64,000 nt of DNA from positions 1 through 64,000 of the forward strand of contig JAQCJL010000002.1 in assembly GCA_027593125.1 (NCBI GenBank), in the 5' to 3' direction. A program made the position numbers and the translations under genes. This DNA is from Pseudomonadota bacterium (lineage in GTDB: Bacteria > Pseudomonadota > Alphaproteobacteria > Puniceispirillales > UBA1172). The notes beneath the pieces were generated by a model. It saw only the letters and a program-made list of their open reading frames with translations. It was not told where the DNA came from and ran no database searches. This document shows, piece after piece, positions 9,387 to 18,684 of the stretch (the first letter of the stretch is position 1; each line of letters begins with the position of its first letter).

Positions 9387-10078
9387 CAGGATGCCTTAGG
9401 TGTGACCCCGAACAGCTTTTCCCATTCGGACGGTGTTAGATTGGCTAAATCTTCTCGCATTTCTGACCCTGCCAACATCCCTTTTTTCACCGCAGGACGC
9501 GCAATGATGTCTTTGCGCCAGCGCGCGACATTTGGATAGGCATTAATATCAACATTCTGACGTTCATAGGTGCGTGTCCATGGGAAAATTGCCATATCCG
9601 CGATGCTATAATCATCGGCAACAAAGGCACGGTCAGCAAGTCGGCGATCTAGCACACCATATAATCGGTTGGCTTCAGCGCTGTATCGATCCATAGCGTA
9701 GGGCAGTTTTTCTGGCGCATAGTAATTGAAATGATGCGCTTGCCCCAACATTGGGCCAAAGCCGCCCATCTGCCACATCAGCCATTCTATGGTTATGATC
9801 CGTTTGCGAGGGTCTGTTGATAAAAACTGACCAGTTTTTTCAGCCAGATAAAGCAAAATAGCACCAGATTCAAAGACTGTTTGCGGTTTGCCATCGGCGG
9901 TGTCATGATCAATGATAGCTGGCATCCGGTTATTAGGACTGAAGGCTAGAAATTCAGGCTTAAACTGATCACCTTTGCCGATATTTACGGACTTGATGTT
10001 GTAATCCAGGCCCATTTCCTCAAGCGCTATACTAATTTTATGACCATTTGGCGTAGGCCAGTAATAGAGTTCAATCAT
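9386..10078 (-). CDS. Glutathione S-transferase family protein (Nu-class/YfcG-like)
   Basis: A 230-residue GST. The N-terminal thioredoxin-like domain begins MIELYYWPTPNGHKISIALEE and carries the cis-proline region NNRMPAII and the ESGAI glutathione-binding motif. The C-terminal helical domain includes the DYSIADMAIFPW motif conserved in GSTs. It resembles the YfcG/YghU disulfide-reductase type, where Thr/Asn of TPNG contact glutathione. It is the first gene of the GST-exonuclease-ligase operon, coupled by TGATG to the exonuclease gene. A role in redox protection alongside repair is an inference from this linkage. Confidence 0.9.
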   Translation of the reverse strand: MIELYYWPTPNGHKISIALEEMGLDYNIKSVNIGKGDQFKPEFLAFSPNNRMPAIIDHDTADGKPQTVFESGAILLYLAEKTGQFLSTDPRKRIITIEWLMWQMGGFGPMLGQAHHFNYYAPEKLPYAMDRYSAEANRLYGVLDRRLADRAFVADDYSIADMAIFPWTRTYERQNVDINAYPNVARWRKDIIARPAVKKGMLAGSEMREDLANLTPSEWEKLFGVTPKAS

Positions 10079-10172
10079 TTATGAAACTTCCTGTTTATTG
10101 TTGTTAGGACTTACCAAAAGTGGTTTTAGGCATACATCACGAATAGCAATAGAACTAATCATAGATATAAGG

Positions 10173-12638
10173 ATGAGTGGGTATCAATTTCAACCCCGGC
10201 CCTTGCCGGAAAGATTTGCGAAGTGGTTTTCTGATCGCGGTTGGCAATTGCATCAGCATCAACAGGCGATGCTTGATGCGGCTGCGTGGCAAAACACCTG
10301 CCTTTTGCTTGCGCCGACGGGTGGCGGAAAAACCTTGGCTGGTTTTCTGCCAAGCTTGATTGCCCTTCATGATCATAATGATCAGGGGCTTCATACCCTT
10401 TATCTCTCTCCATTAAAGGCGCTGGCAACTGATATTGAACGCAATCTCATGTTGCCGATAACAGAAATGGATTTGCCTATCAGGGCGGAGGTGCGCACTG
10501 GTGATACCAGCCCTGCTGACCGGCAACGGCAAAAAGATCACCCACCCCAACTGCTGATGACAACGCCAGAATCTCTAGCTCTCATGCTGGCTTGGGATGA
10601 GGCTGGGTCAGTTTTTGGCACGCTTCAAACGGTAATCATTGATGAGCTTCATGCCTTTATTGGTACCAAGAGAGGCGATCAGCTTGCCTTAGCGTTAGCG
10701 CGCTTGCGCCGCTTTCAGCCGACCTTGCGTGTCGTTGGCCTATCAGCGACGGTTGCTGATCCTTTGCGGCTTTGCGGATGGTTAGACCCATCACCTGATC
10801 AAGTGCAGGTGATCCATGCTAACCCGGGCCCGAAATCAGAAATTACGCTTTATGATAAACCGGATGCGATCCCGTGGGCAGGCCATTCCGTTGTTTATGC
10901 TGTTAGTGATATTTATCAGATGATTTGCGAAAACAATAATACCTTGATCTTTGTTAATACCAGAGCGCAGGCAGAAATGTTGTTCCAGCACATCTGGCGC
11001 ATCAATGATGACAATCTGGCTATTGGTCTTCATCATGGCTCATTATCGAAAGAGCAACGCCAACGCATAGAAGATCATATGGCAAGGGGCGCTTTGCGTG
11101 CGGTTATTGCCACCTCATCCCTTGATTTAGGCATCGACTGGGCTGATGTTGATCTGGTGATTCAAGTTGGGGCACCTAAGGGCACTTCGCGCCTGGTTCA
11201 GCGCATTGGCCGATCAGGCCATCGTTATGATCAGGTTAGCCGCGCAGTTCTTATTCCTAGCAACCGATTTGAGGTGCTGGAATGTCTTGCGGTCATGCAT
11301 GATATTGATGCGGGGTTACTGGATGATGCGCCTGATCATGATGGGGGATTAGATGTCTTGGCGCAACATTTGGTTGGCCTTGCTATCCATGCCCCTTTTG
11401 ATGCGGATGATATTTTTAATGAAGTCAGACAAGCATGGCCCTATCGGAATTTATCGCGTGAGGATTTTGACGATACGTTGGTGTTCTTAACCACAGGGGG
11501 CTATGCATTAAGAGCATATGAGAAGTTTCATAAGCTTAAACCTGGCAAAGATGGGCGTTACCGAATTGCCAGCCGTCAGGTAGCCTTACAATGGCGGCTG
11601 AATGCGGGAACGATAGTGGAAACACAGACCCTAAAAGTCGATTTGCGCGGTGTTGGCAGACTTGGTGAGATAGAGGAATATTTTATTAATGCCCTTACCC
11701 TCGGGGATAGTTTTATGTTTGCTGGCCGGATTTTACGGTTTCAGGGCATAAAGCGCGGCGGAAGTGTTGATGTTATCACGGCAAGTGATCCAGAACCAAA
11801 AGTCCCTGCTTATGCAGGAGGGCGTCTGCCCCTGACGAGCAATCTGGCTGATCGTATTCGCACCATGCTTGGGGATGATAAGATTTGGGCGGGGTTTCCT
11901 GGCAATTTGCAGCAATGGGTGGAAATGCAGCGCCGCAAGTCTATCGTGCCTGATGCTGACACCCTTTTGGTAGAAACCTTTCCGCGTGGCGGCCGATATT
12001 ATCTAGTGATTTATGGGTTTGAGGGACGAAATGCCCATCAGACGCTGGGGATGCTTTTGACGCGGCGGATGGAACGTCATCAGCTAAAGCCCATTGGATT
12101 TGTTGCAACGGATTATGCGATTGCGATCTGGTCACTCAAACGGGTTGATGATCCTGATATGCTATTATCGCCAGATATTATGGGCGATGATTTAGAGGAA
12201 TGGATGCTGGAAAGCACTATGCTAAAACGAGCGTTTCGGGTAGTGGCAACCATTGCCGGAGTTCTGGAAAAACGCTTGCCTGGGCTTAAGAAAACAGGCC
12301 GCCAGATGACGATTAATTCTGATCTGATTTATGATGTTTTGTTGCGCCATCAGCCAGACCATATTTTAATCAGGGCCACACGCCAAGAAGCGGCAAGAGG
12401 CTTGACGGATATTCGGCGATTATCAGACCTGCTGACGCGGTTTTCAGGTTTGTTAAATATCAAACATTTAACACGCGTATCCCCCCTTGCGCTGCCATTA
12501 ATGCTTGAGGTTGGGCGCGAGGCTGTGACCTCAAGCGCAGTTGAAGACGCGTTGGCTGAACTTGAACAGGAGCTATTGTCCGAAGTCATGCAAGATGATA
12601 GCGATACCCAATCCCTGCAACCACATTTGTTGTTCTAA
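10173..12638 (+). CDS. lhr: Lhr-type DEXH helicase, ligase-associated DNA damage response
   Basis: An 821-residue superfamily 2 helicase equal in length to the Lhr-Core form. Walker A is APTGGGKT (residues 47-54), the Walker B box is DELH (157-160), then SATVADP (motif III), a second RecA domain with TSSLDLGIDW and QRIGRSGHR (motifs V and VI). The C-terminal winged-helix and DEAD/H-associated domains follow. It unwinds RNA:DNA or DNA duplexes 3' to 5' in studied homologues. ATG 10173 fits the family; the frame extends upstream only by weak TTG codons. The gene is divergent from the GST operon and followed after 2 bases by the metallophosphoesterase gene. Confidence 0.92.
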   Translation: MSGYQFQPRPLPERFAKWFSDRGWQLHQHQQAMLDAAAWQNTCLLLAPTGGGKTLAGFLPSLIALHDHNDQGLHTLYLSPLKALATDIERNLMLPITEMDLPIRAEVRTGDTSPADRQRQKDHPPQLLMTTPESLALMLAWDEAGSVFGTLQTVIIDELHAFIGTKRGDQLALALARLRRFQPTLRVVGLSATVADPLRLCGWLDPSPDQVQVIHANPGPKSEITLYDKPDAIPWAGHSVVYAVSDIYQMICENNNTLIFVNTRAQAEMLFQHIWRINDDNLAIGLHHGSLSKEQRQRIEDHMARGALRAVIATSSLDLGIDWADVDLVIQVGAPKGTSRLVQRIGRSGHRYDQVSRAVLIPSNRFEVLECLAVMHDIDAGLLDDAPDHDGGLDVLAQHLVGLAIHAPFDADDIFNEVRQAWPYRNLSREDFDDTLVFLTTGGYALRAYEKFHKLKPGKDGRYRIASRQVALQWRLNAGTIVETQTLKVDLRGVGRLGEIEEYFINALTLGDSFMFAGRILRFQGIKRGGSVDVITASDPEPKVPAYAGGRLPLTSNLADRIRTMLGDDKIWAGFPGNLQQWVEMQRRKSIVPDADTLLVETFPRGGRYYLVIYGFEGRNAHQTLGMLLTRRMERHQLKPIGFVATDYAIAIWSLKRVDDPDMLLSPDIMGDDLEEWMLESTMLKRAFRVVATIAGVLEKRLPGLKKTGRQMTINSDLIYDVLLRHQPDHILIRATRQEAARGLTDIRRLSDLLTRFSGLLNIKHLTRVSPLALPLMLEVGREAVTSSAVEDALAELEQELLSEVMQDDSDTQSLQPHLLF

Positions 12639-12640
12639 CG

Positions 12641-13321
12641 ATGACTGATAAGCACCAATTTTCTCGAGGCGGGGTAAGTTTTACAGCCTATGCTGATGGC
12701 TCGCTTTTGGTCAATCATGAACAATTGCTGGTGTTTTCAGATTTGCACCTAGAAAAGGGGAGGGCCATGGCTGGAACTGCGCCCCTGCCAGAAATGGATA
12801 CAGACACAACGCTTAAAAATATGACGGCAGCGATTGAGCGTGATCACCCGGGGGCAGTCCTGTTTCTGGGCGATAGTTTTCATCGAAGCCAGATGGCAAA
12901 CACTTTGCCAGATCGTCATCGCGATGCTCTTAATGCGGCGCTTGCTGGACGACAGGTGATCTGGATCACCGGAAACCATGATCCGGATTTACCAGATTTT
13001 TTGACGGGAAGCGCCAGAGAAGAACTTACCCTCGGCAAATTGGTCTTTCGTCATGAAGCAGGCCGCTTGCCGCGTGGCGGCATGGAGATATCAGGCCACT
13101 ATCATCCTAAAATCCGATTGGTCACTCGAGCCAGACGCATCACTGGGCGGTGTTTTCTGGTAACAGAGCGGCGCATGATTATGCCAGCCTTTGGGGCTTA
13201 CGCCGGTGGGTTATCAGTTCATGACCCTGTTTTGAAGCGATTTCATGATCCAGAAACAGAAATATTATTCTGTCATGCTTGTCGGATCTATCGTTACCCC
13301 TATTCTCAATTACAAGAGTAA
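12641..13321 (+). CDS. pdeM: Ligase-associated endonuclease, binuclear metallophosphoesterase (PdeM/MPE)
   Basis: A 226-residue calcineurin-like metallophosphoesterase. The metal motifs are DLHLEKG (residues 34-40), GDSFH (77-81), GNHD (111-114) and GHYHPK (152-157). The homologue in Pseudomonas putida is described as a manganese-dependent DNA endonuclease encoded with Lhr, a ligase and an exonuclease, matching the arrangement here. The start is 2 bases after the helicase stop, so co-translation is likely. The next gene is a photolyase, 16 bases on, which extends the repair theme. Confidence 0.9.
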   Translation: MTDKHQFSRGGVSFTAYADGSLLVNHEQLLVFSDLHLEKGRAMAGTAPLPEMDTDTTLKNMTAAIERDHPGAVLFLGDSFHRSQMANTLPDRHRDALNAALAGRQVIWITGNHDPDLPDFLTGSAREELTLGKLVFRHEAGRLPRGGMEISGHYHPKIRLVTRARRITGRCFLVTERRMIMPAFGAYAGGLSVHDPVLKRFHDPETEILFCHACRIYRYPYSQLQE

Positions 13322-13337
13322 TATTGAGGAGTTAACA

Positions 13338-14774
13338 ATGGCAGCGGTTCTTTGCTGGTTTCATCAGGATTTCAGGCTTGCGGATCATCCGGCCTTAACG
13401 GCGGCGATTGCGACTGGACACCCCGTCATCCCCCTTTATGTCTATGATCAAGACTCAGCTGGCGAATGGGCACCTGGCGGGGCAAGCCGCTGGTGGCTGG
13501 ATCATTCTTTGCGTGCCCTTGATGCTGATCTGCAGCGCCTAGGCTCAAGGCTAGTGATCGCTAATGGACGGGCTGATGCTGTGATTTCTGAGATGGTAGC
13601 AAAGCATCACATCGTTTCTGTGTATTGTCATGATCATCATGAACCATGGGCGCGGGATCGTCAAAAAAGACTTCAGCATCAGTTGTCTGCCGCAGATGTA
13701 GATTTTCACAAGAGCGAAGGGGTTTTGTTATGGCCTCCGGGGTCTTCCCTTTCAAAAACAGGGGGAAGAATGCGGGTGTTCACGCCGTTTAAGAAAAATC
13801 TCTATGCCATGGGTCGGTATCGCGATATCTGTCCGCGCCCCGAAGCTGTGCCCGCCCCTATGAGTTGGCCTGAGAGTTTAACAGTGGATGAATTAGGGCT
13901 AATTGATCACCGTATTGGTTGGCACAAGACCCTTGAGCCGCATTGGCAACCGGGTGAGGCTGATGCCATGGTAATGTTGGATGATTTCTTGGATGAGCAT
14001 CTTGATGACTATAAAACCTTGCGTGATTTTCCATCATTAAAGGCGACTTCACGGCTGTCGCCATATCTGCATTTTGGTGAAATATCGCCCCTACAGATAC
14101 TCGATGCCGTAGAACGGCGCTGTGTTCTGGAATCCAATAAAGGGGCAGAGCATTTCATCTCAGAAGTCGTATGGCGCGAGTTTTCATATGAATTGCTGGA
14201 TCAGTTGCCTGATATGCCTCAGGTGCCCTTGCGTGAAAACTTTGCTGCTTTTCCATGGATTGATAATTATGATGACTTGCTTTCAGCATGGCAGAAAGGC
14301 CAAACAGGATATCCCTTGGTGGATGCTGGCATGCGTGAGCTTTACGCCACAGGATGGATGCATAACCGTATCCGTATGGTAACAGCTTCCTTTCTGACTA
14401 AGCATCTGATGATCCCATGGCAAGAAGGGGAAGCATGGTTTTTTGATACGCTGGTAGATGCTGATTTGGCATCTAATAGCGCAGGCTGGCAATGGGTGGC
14501 AGGTTGCGGCGCTGATGCGTCCCCTTATTTCCGCATCTTTAATCCGATCACACAAGGCAATAAGTTTGATGCTGGTGCCTATGTCCGGCATTGGGTTCCA
14601 GAACTTTCCGGGCTAAGTGATGATATGCTATTTGACCCCAGTTCCGCCCCACCTGCGTTGCTTGCTGCCGCGGGGGTAAAGCTTGGAGAAAATTACCCTT
14701 GGCGACTTGTTGATCATCCTATTGCCAGGCAAAGGGCGCTTGATGCTTATGAGCAAATTAAACAAGTCGTCTGA
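13338..14774 (+). CDS. phr: Deoxyribodipyrimidine photolyase, class I type
   Basis: A 478-residue cryptochrome/photolyase protein that repairs UV-induced pyrimidine dimers using blue light. The N-terminal alpha/beta antenna domain starts AAVLCWFHQDFRLADHPAL. The C-terminal FAD domain has TSRLSPYLHFGEISP, WREFSYELL, then GYPLVDAGMREL, WMHNRIRM and the DADLASNSAGWQWVAGCGAD stretch that binds FAD. ATG 13338 is set by TTGAGGAG 6 bases upstream; it follows pdeM by 16 bases. FAD and lesion-contact residues look intact, so photolyase is favoured over a cryptochrome. Confidence 0.93.
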   Translation: MAAVLCWFHQDFRLADHPALTAAIATGHPVIPLYVYDQDSAGEWAPGGASRWWLDHSLRALDADLQRLGSRLVIANGRADAVISEMVAKHHIVSVYCHDHHEPWARDRQKRLQHQLSAADVDFHKSEGVLLWPPGSSLSKTGGRMRVFTPFKKNLYAMGRYRDICPRPEAVPAPMSWPESLTVDELGLIDHRIGWHKTLEPHWQPGEADAMVMLDDFLDEHLDDYKTLRDFPSLKATSRLSPYLHFGEISPLQILDAVERRCVLESNKGAEHFISEVVWREFSYELLDQLPDMPQVPLRENFAAFPWIDNYDDLLSAWQKGQTGYPLVDAGMRELYATGWMHNRIRMVTASFLTKHLMIPWQEGEAWFFDTLVDADLASNSAGWQWVAGCGADASPYFRIFNPITQGNKFDAGAYVRHWVPELSGLSDDMLFDPSSAPPALLAAAGVKLGENYPWRLVDHPIARQRALDAYEQIKQVV

Positions 14775-14829
14775 CATTGATATCATGATGAATGATCTAT
14801 CTTAAGTAGGCGAAGGGAATAAGAATAGA

Positions 14830-16155
14830 ATGAGAATTGCAATCATCGGGACGGGTATATCCGGTCTTTCCTCAGCGCTTCTTCTTGATAGATATGTTGA
14901 TATTGATGTCTATGAAAAAGCAACCCGTATCGGCGGTCATAGCAACACTGTTGATGTTGAAACCTCTGTTGGGACAATACCGGTTGATACGGGCTTTATT
15001 GTCTTTAATCCAAAACGGTATCCCAATTTGGTGGGAATGCTGGATTATCTTAATGTTGCCACCGAAGAAAGCGATATGTCATTCGCCCTGTCTCTTAACG
15101 GCGGCAAAATGGAATATGAAGGCTCACTCCCTGGACTTTTAGGGCAGCCATCAAATCTGTTGTCGCCATCTTATTGGCGCATGATCACCCATCTGATCAA
15201 ATTTTATCGCTCAGGTATGGCGGCGGTTCATGCTGGCAAAGAGGACGAAACCTTAGGCGAGTTTATCTCTCGCATGGGCTATGCCAAAGCGTTTGTTGAT
15301 CATCATCTTTTGCCACTTGGGGCAGCGATTTGGTCATGCCCGGCAGAGGCGATGTTACGCTTTCCCGCACGATCATTTATGGCTTTTATGGAAAACCACC
15401 AGTTAATGGATTTTACTGGTCGGCCACGTTGGCGAACAGTGAGTGGTGGGTCACGCCAATATGTTCAGCAAATCATCAGCCGCTTGAAAAAGCCTATTAG
15501 AAACCAAACGCATATTAAGGGGTTGCGGCGGGTTAATGGCGGGGTCATGCTGTCAGTTGCAGGCCAAGGTGAGATTTGGTATGACAGGGTGATTATGGCG
15601 GCTCATGCTGACCAATCGCTAGGTCTGATCCATGATGCATCACCGCAAGAAAAAGATATTTTGGGCGCATTTGATTTTCAGCCAAATATTGCCGTGCTTC
15701 ATAGTGATCCCCGGCATATGCCGCGCCGCCGCCGCTTATGGGCATCTTGGAATTATCAGACGTCGGGTCAGCCTGATCCCCATCAGGACAACCAATTGCA
15801 GGTAACATATTGGATGAACAGATTGCAGAACATCAGAACAGATCAGCCGCTATTTGTGACTCTAAATCCTGTAGAATCTGTAGCAGAAGATCAATTCCAC
15901 GCCCAGTTTTCCTATGATCATCCCGTGTTTGATCAAAAGGCCCTAGCAGCGCAATCGCGCCTTCATCAGATCCAAGGCCAGAACGGGCTTTATTTCTGTG
16001 GGGCATGGACTGGCTATGGTTTTCATGAAGATGGGCTGGTTTCAGCTGTGCGGACAACGCGTGCGCTTGGCTATGATGTGCCGTGGTTTAGCCCAACCAG
16101 AGCTGATTTCACTGACAGAGATTTGGACCGTCTCAAAGAGGTGCCAGCCCAATGA
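14830..16155 (+). CDS. FAD-dependent amine-oxidase-like oxidoreductase of the cfa cluster
   Basis: A 441-residue flavoprotein. The Rossmann FAD motif IIGTGISGLSSALLL is at residues 5-19, followed by the YEKATRIGGHSNTV stretch (second GG motif). The C-terminal FCGAWTGYGFHEDGLVSA motif contacts the flavin. This family is found next to DUF1365 and cyclopropane-fatty-acid-synthase-like genes in many proteobacteria and is thought to act on lipid acyl chains, though its reaction is not settled. It starts 55 bases after the photolyase stop and overlaps the next gene by 4 bases (ATGA). Confidence 0.87.
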   Translation: MRIAIIGTGISGLSSALLLDRYVDIDVYEKATRIGGHSNTVDVETSVGTIPVDTGFIVFNPKRYPNLVGMLDYLNVATEESDMSFALSLNGGKMEYEGSLPGLLGQPSNLLSPSYWRMITHLIKFYRSGMAAVHAGKEDETLGEFISRMGYAKAFVDHHLLPLGAAIWSCPAEAMLRFPARSFMAFMENHQLMDFTGRPRWRTVSGGSRQYVQQIISRLKKPIRNQTHIKGLRRVNGGVMLSVAGQGEIWYDRVIMAAHADQSLGLIHDASPQEKDILGAFDFQPNIAVLHSDPRHMPRRRRLWASWNYQTSGQPDPHQDNQLQVTYWMNRLQNIRTDQPLFVTLNPVESVAEDQFHAQFSYDHPVFDQKALAAQSRLHQIQGQNGLYFCGAWTGYGFHEDGLVSAVRTTRALGYDVPWFSPTRADFTDRDLDRLKEVPAQ

Positions 16156-16955
16156 CAGCGGCCGTCAAGCTGTTACCCTCATGGATTTCCCATATGCGTT
16201 ATGGCAAGCCATCTCATTTCCTAAAACGCAGAGGGTTGTCGATTTGGATTGATTTAGACCGGCTTGACGAAGCCAATAAGCAAAGCCGTCTTTTTTCAGT
16301 TGGGCGTTTTAACCTCTTGTCGTTTCATGAAAAGGATTATGGCGCCAATTTTCACAATGGCCGATTTGTCATGCCCCTTAATGCCTATGTTCGCGCATTA
16401 GCGGCAGATGTCTTGCCCGAGACACCAATATCAGGAATTCGAATGCTAACCTTTCCGCGCATCTGTGGTGCGGCATTTAATCCGCTATCGGTTTATGAGG
16501 CCAGTGACGCCAATGATAAGGTGGTTATGACCGTCTATGAAGTCAGTAATACCTTTGGTCAGAAACACAGTTATGTTGCTACTCATGATGGCAATGTTCA
16601 CCCTGTTCATCAGGTGGAAAAACGCTTTTATGTATCCCCCTTTTTCCCCGTAAAAGGAGAATACCAGTTGTTAACGAGGTGTCATGATCAAGATATGAAG
16701 GTCATGATAGGTTACAAAATTGATGGTAAGCCAGCCTTGCTGGCGACATTGCGCGGGGCATTAACGCCAATGACCAGTGGCAATATCATGAAATGCCTAT
16801 TGGCAACGGCGCAGTGGCCTATGCGCCCCTTGTTTTCCATTCATATCGAAGCCTTGAAACTTTATTTCAAGCGTGCCAAGTTTCACTCAAGACCAGAGGC
16901 GCCAGAGACCTTATGGTCAAAAACACGACAAAGAATCCGTCAAGAGTTTCGGTAG
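16152..16955 (+). CDS. DUF1365 family protein
   Basis: A 267-residue protein of the DUF1365 family. Family features are WIDLDRLDE near the N-terminus, FNPLSVYE (an aromatic-rich motif), the VYEVSNTFGQKHSY segment and EKRFYVSPFFPVKGEY. The function is unknown, but the constant company of an FAD oxidoreductase and a fatty-acid methyltransferase indicates modification of membrane acyl chains. It overlaps the oxidoreductase stop by 4 bases. A 67-base AT-rich gap separates it from the methyltransferase gene. Confidence 0.88.
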   Translation: MTAAVKLLPSWISHMRYGKPSHFLKRRGLSIWIDLDRLDEANKQSRLFSVGRFNLLSFHEKDYGANFHNGRFVMPLNAYVRALAADVLPETPISGIRMLTFPRICGAAFNPLSVYEASDANDKVVMTVYEVSNTFGQKHSYVATHDGNVHPVHQVEKRFYVSPFFPVKGEYQLLTRCHDQDMKVMIGYKIDGKPALLATLRGALTPMTSGNIMKCLLATAQWPMRPLFSIHIEALKLYFKRAKFHSRPEAPETLWSKTRQRIRQEFR

Positions 16956-17022
16956 TGTTAAGACAGATTTCGTTATTTCAAATGGTGATATATTATATTT
17001 ATATAATTTACGGACGACTAAT

Positions 17023-18201
17023 ATGATAACAAAGATAAGAAATCACCTTTTCCTAGCGTTATGCCGCCGGCTTCGTGCCGGGTCTCTTAAGCTTGTGATG
17101 CCAGACGGCAGTGGTCATCATTTCAAAGGGGCATTGCCTGGCCCTGATGCTGAACTGGTTTTGCATGACCACCGCGCGATTGGCATGATTTTGCGTCATG
17201 CGCAGATGGGGTTCTGTGAGGCCTTCATGCTGGAATATCTGTCTAGTCCCGATATTGTTCAGGTGATTGAACTGGCTAGCCTTCAGCAGGATGTGATTGA
17301 AAAAGGCTCAGGGTTTAGCTGGATGCGTAAAGTCATGCTCAAAGTACAGCATCGCAGGAACAGAAACAGCCGCGAGGGATCACGGCGGAATATCGCCCAT
17401 CACTATGATCTTGGTAACGCTTTTTATAGCAAATGGCTTGATCCTTCCATGACCTATTCATCAGCACTTTTTAACAACGTTAGTGATGATCTTGAAACAG
17501 CCCAACGCAACAAATATGCGCGCGTTGCCGCCTTGGCAGATATTCAGACAGGAAGCCGTGTCCTTGAAATTGGATGTGGTTGGGGTGGTTTTGCGGAATA
17601 CGCCGCCAAAGAACATGGCGCAGAAGTGACCGCCATTACCATTTCAAAAGAACAATATGATTACGCCAAACACCGCATCTCTGCCGCTGGGCTTTCCAAT
17701 CAGGTTGACATTCAGCTCTTAGATTATCGCGATCTTGATGGGCGTTATGACAGTGTGGTTTCCATTGAAATGATCGAAGCCGTTGGTGAAGAATATTGGC
17801 CATCTTATTTTGATCAAGTTGCTCATTGCCTTAAATCTGGTGGCAAGGCAGTGATCCAGATGATCACCATGAATGACCAATCGTATGATTATTATCGGTC
17901 TGGCCCTGATTTTATTCAACGCTATATTTTCCCGGGTGGAATGTTACCAGCGATGAAAGTCTTAACCCCTACCATCGAAAACGCGGGCCTTCACCTGATG
18001 CAGGCAGAAGGTTTTGGCATGGATTATGCGCGGACACTAGAGATGTGGCGGCAACGGTTTCTGCATGCTTGGCCGCGTCTATTCGAAATGGGGTTTGATC
18101 AGCATTTCAAAAAGATGTGGGAACTATATCTCGCCTATTGTGAAGGCGGATTTCGCACCAATTATATCGACGTCAAACATATTGTTTTGGGCGCAAAATG
18201 A
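17023..18201 (+). CDS. cfa: Cyclopropane-fatty-acyl-phospholipid synthase family methyltransferase
   Basis: A 392-residue SAM-dependent enzyme. RRNIAHHYDLGNAFYSKWLD (residues 121-140) with TYSSALF is a signature of cyclopropane synthases. The SAM site is LEIGCGWGGF (181-190), followed by SIEMIEAVGEEYW and the C-terminal FRTNYIDVKH. It adds a methyl or methylene group to unsaturated phospholipid acyl chains. A related Rhodobacter enzyme takes part in the singlet oxygen response and furan fatty acid synthesis, so the product may not be a simple cyclopropane. ATG 17023 fits the family N-terminus; the next gene overlaps by 4 bases (ATGA). Confidence 0.9.
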   Translation: MITKIRNHLFLALCRRLRAGSLKLVMPDGSGHHFKGALPGPDAELVLHDHRAIGMILRHAQMGFCEAFMLEYLSSPDIVQVIELASLQQDVIEKGSGFSWMRKVMLKVQHRRNRNSREGSRRNIAHHYDLGNAFYSKWLDPSMTYSSALFNNVSDDLETAQRNKYARVAALADIQTGSRVLEIGCGWGGFAEYAAKEHGAEVTAITISKEQYDYAKHRISAAGLSNQVDIQLLDYRDLDGRYDSVVSIEMIEAVGEEYWPSYFDQVAHCLKSGGKAVIQMITMNDQSYDYYRSGPDFIQRYIFPGGMLPAMKVLTPTIENAGLHLMQAEGFGMDYARTLEMWRQRFLHAWPRLFEMGFDQHFKKMWELYLAYCEGGFRTNYIDVKHIVLGAK

Positions 18202-18656
18202 TAACTTCTTATCCTGCAAAGGACAAATTCAGTGCATATTTTAATGGCCGGTTTCAGGCGAAAGGTGTTTTCCTTGACCGCAAAGGGGTGATCCGCCGCC
18301 GTTTTGATGTTGCGATTACCGCGACCCCATCTGCTGATGGATTTGTTCTGGATGAAGATTTTCTTTATGACGATGGCGAAGTGGAACAACGGCAATGGGT
18401 TGTCACCCGACTAGCTGATGGCCAATACCAAGGCAAGGCTGATGGTGTGATTGGCGTTGCAAAAGGACGGGTTGAGGATAACGCATTATTTTGGCAATAC
18501 CGTTTTGCCCTGCCCGTCGGCAAAAGAAAAATAGCCATTCGGTTTGATGATGTCATGATATTGCAACCTGACGGTGTTCTGATCAATCGGGCAAGATTAA
18601 CAAAATGGGGCATTTGGGTTGGTGATGTTTTAATCAGTTTTCACGCGTTGCCCTGA
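18198..18656 (+). CDS. DUF3833 family protein
   Basis: A 152-residue protein recognised as DUF3833 from its FSAYFNGRFQAKGVFLDRKG start, the DFLYDDGEVEQRQW middle and the IRFDDVMILQPDGVLINRA end. The family is lipocalin-like in its run of beta strands. Proteobacterial members often follow the cfa gene, so a role in the same lipid pathway is inferred. Many members have a lipoprotein signal; this one has none from the chosen ATG. It is the last gene of the plus-strand cluster and converges on the SnoaL-like gene 28 bases away. Confidence 0.83.
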   Translation: MITSYPAKDKFSAYFNGRFQAKGVFLDRKGVIRRRFDVAITATPSADGFVLDEDFLYDDGEVEQRQWVVTRLADGQYQGKADGVIGVAKGRVEDNALFWQYRFALPVGKRKIAIRFDDVMILQPDGVLINRARLTKWGIWVGDVLISFHALP

Positions 18657-18684
18657 AACTTCCCTTAACACCCGATAAATCCGC

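Noticed and set aside
14775-14829. RpoE/ChrR-type promoter before the lipid cluster
   Set aside because: TGATC at 14793 is present, but no acceptable -10 element lies at the right distance, and GATC is common throughout the window.
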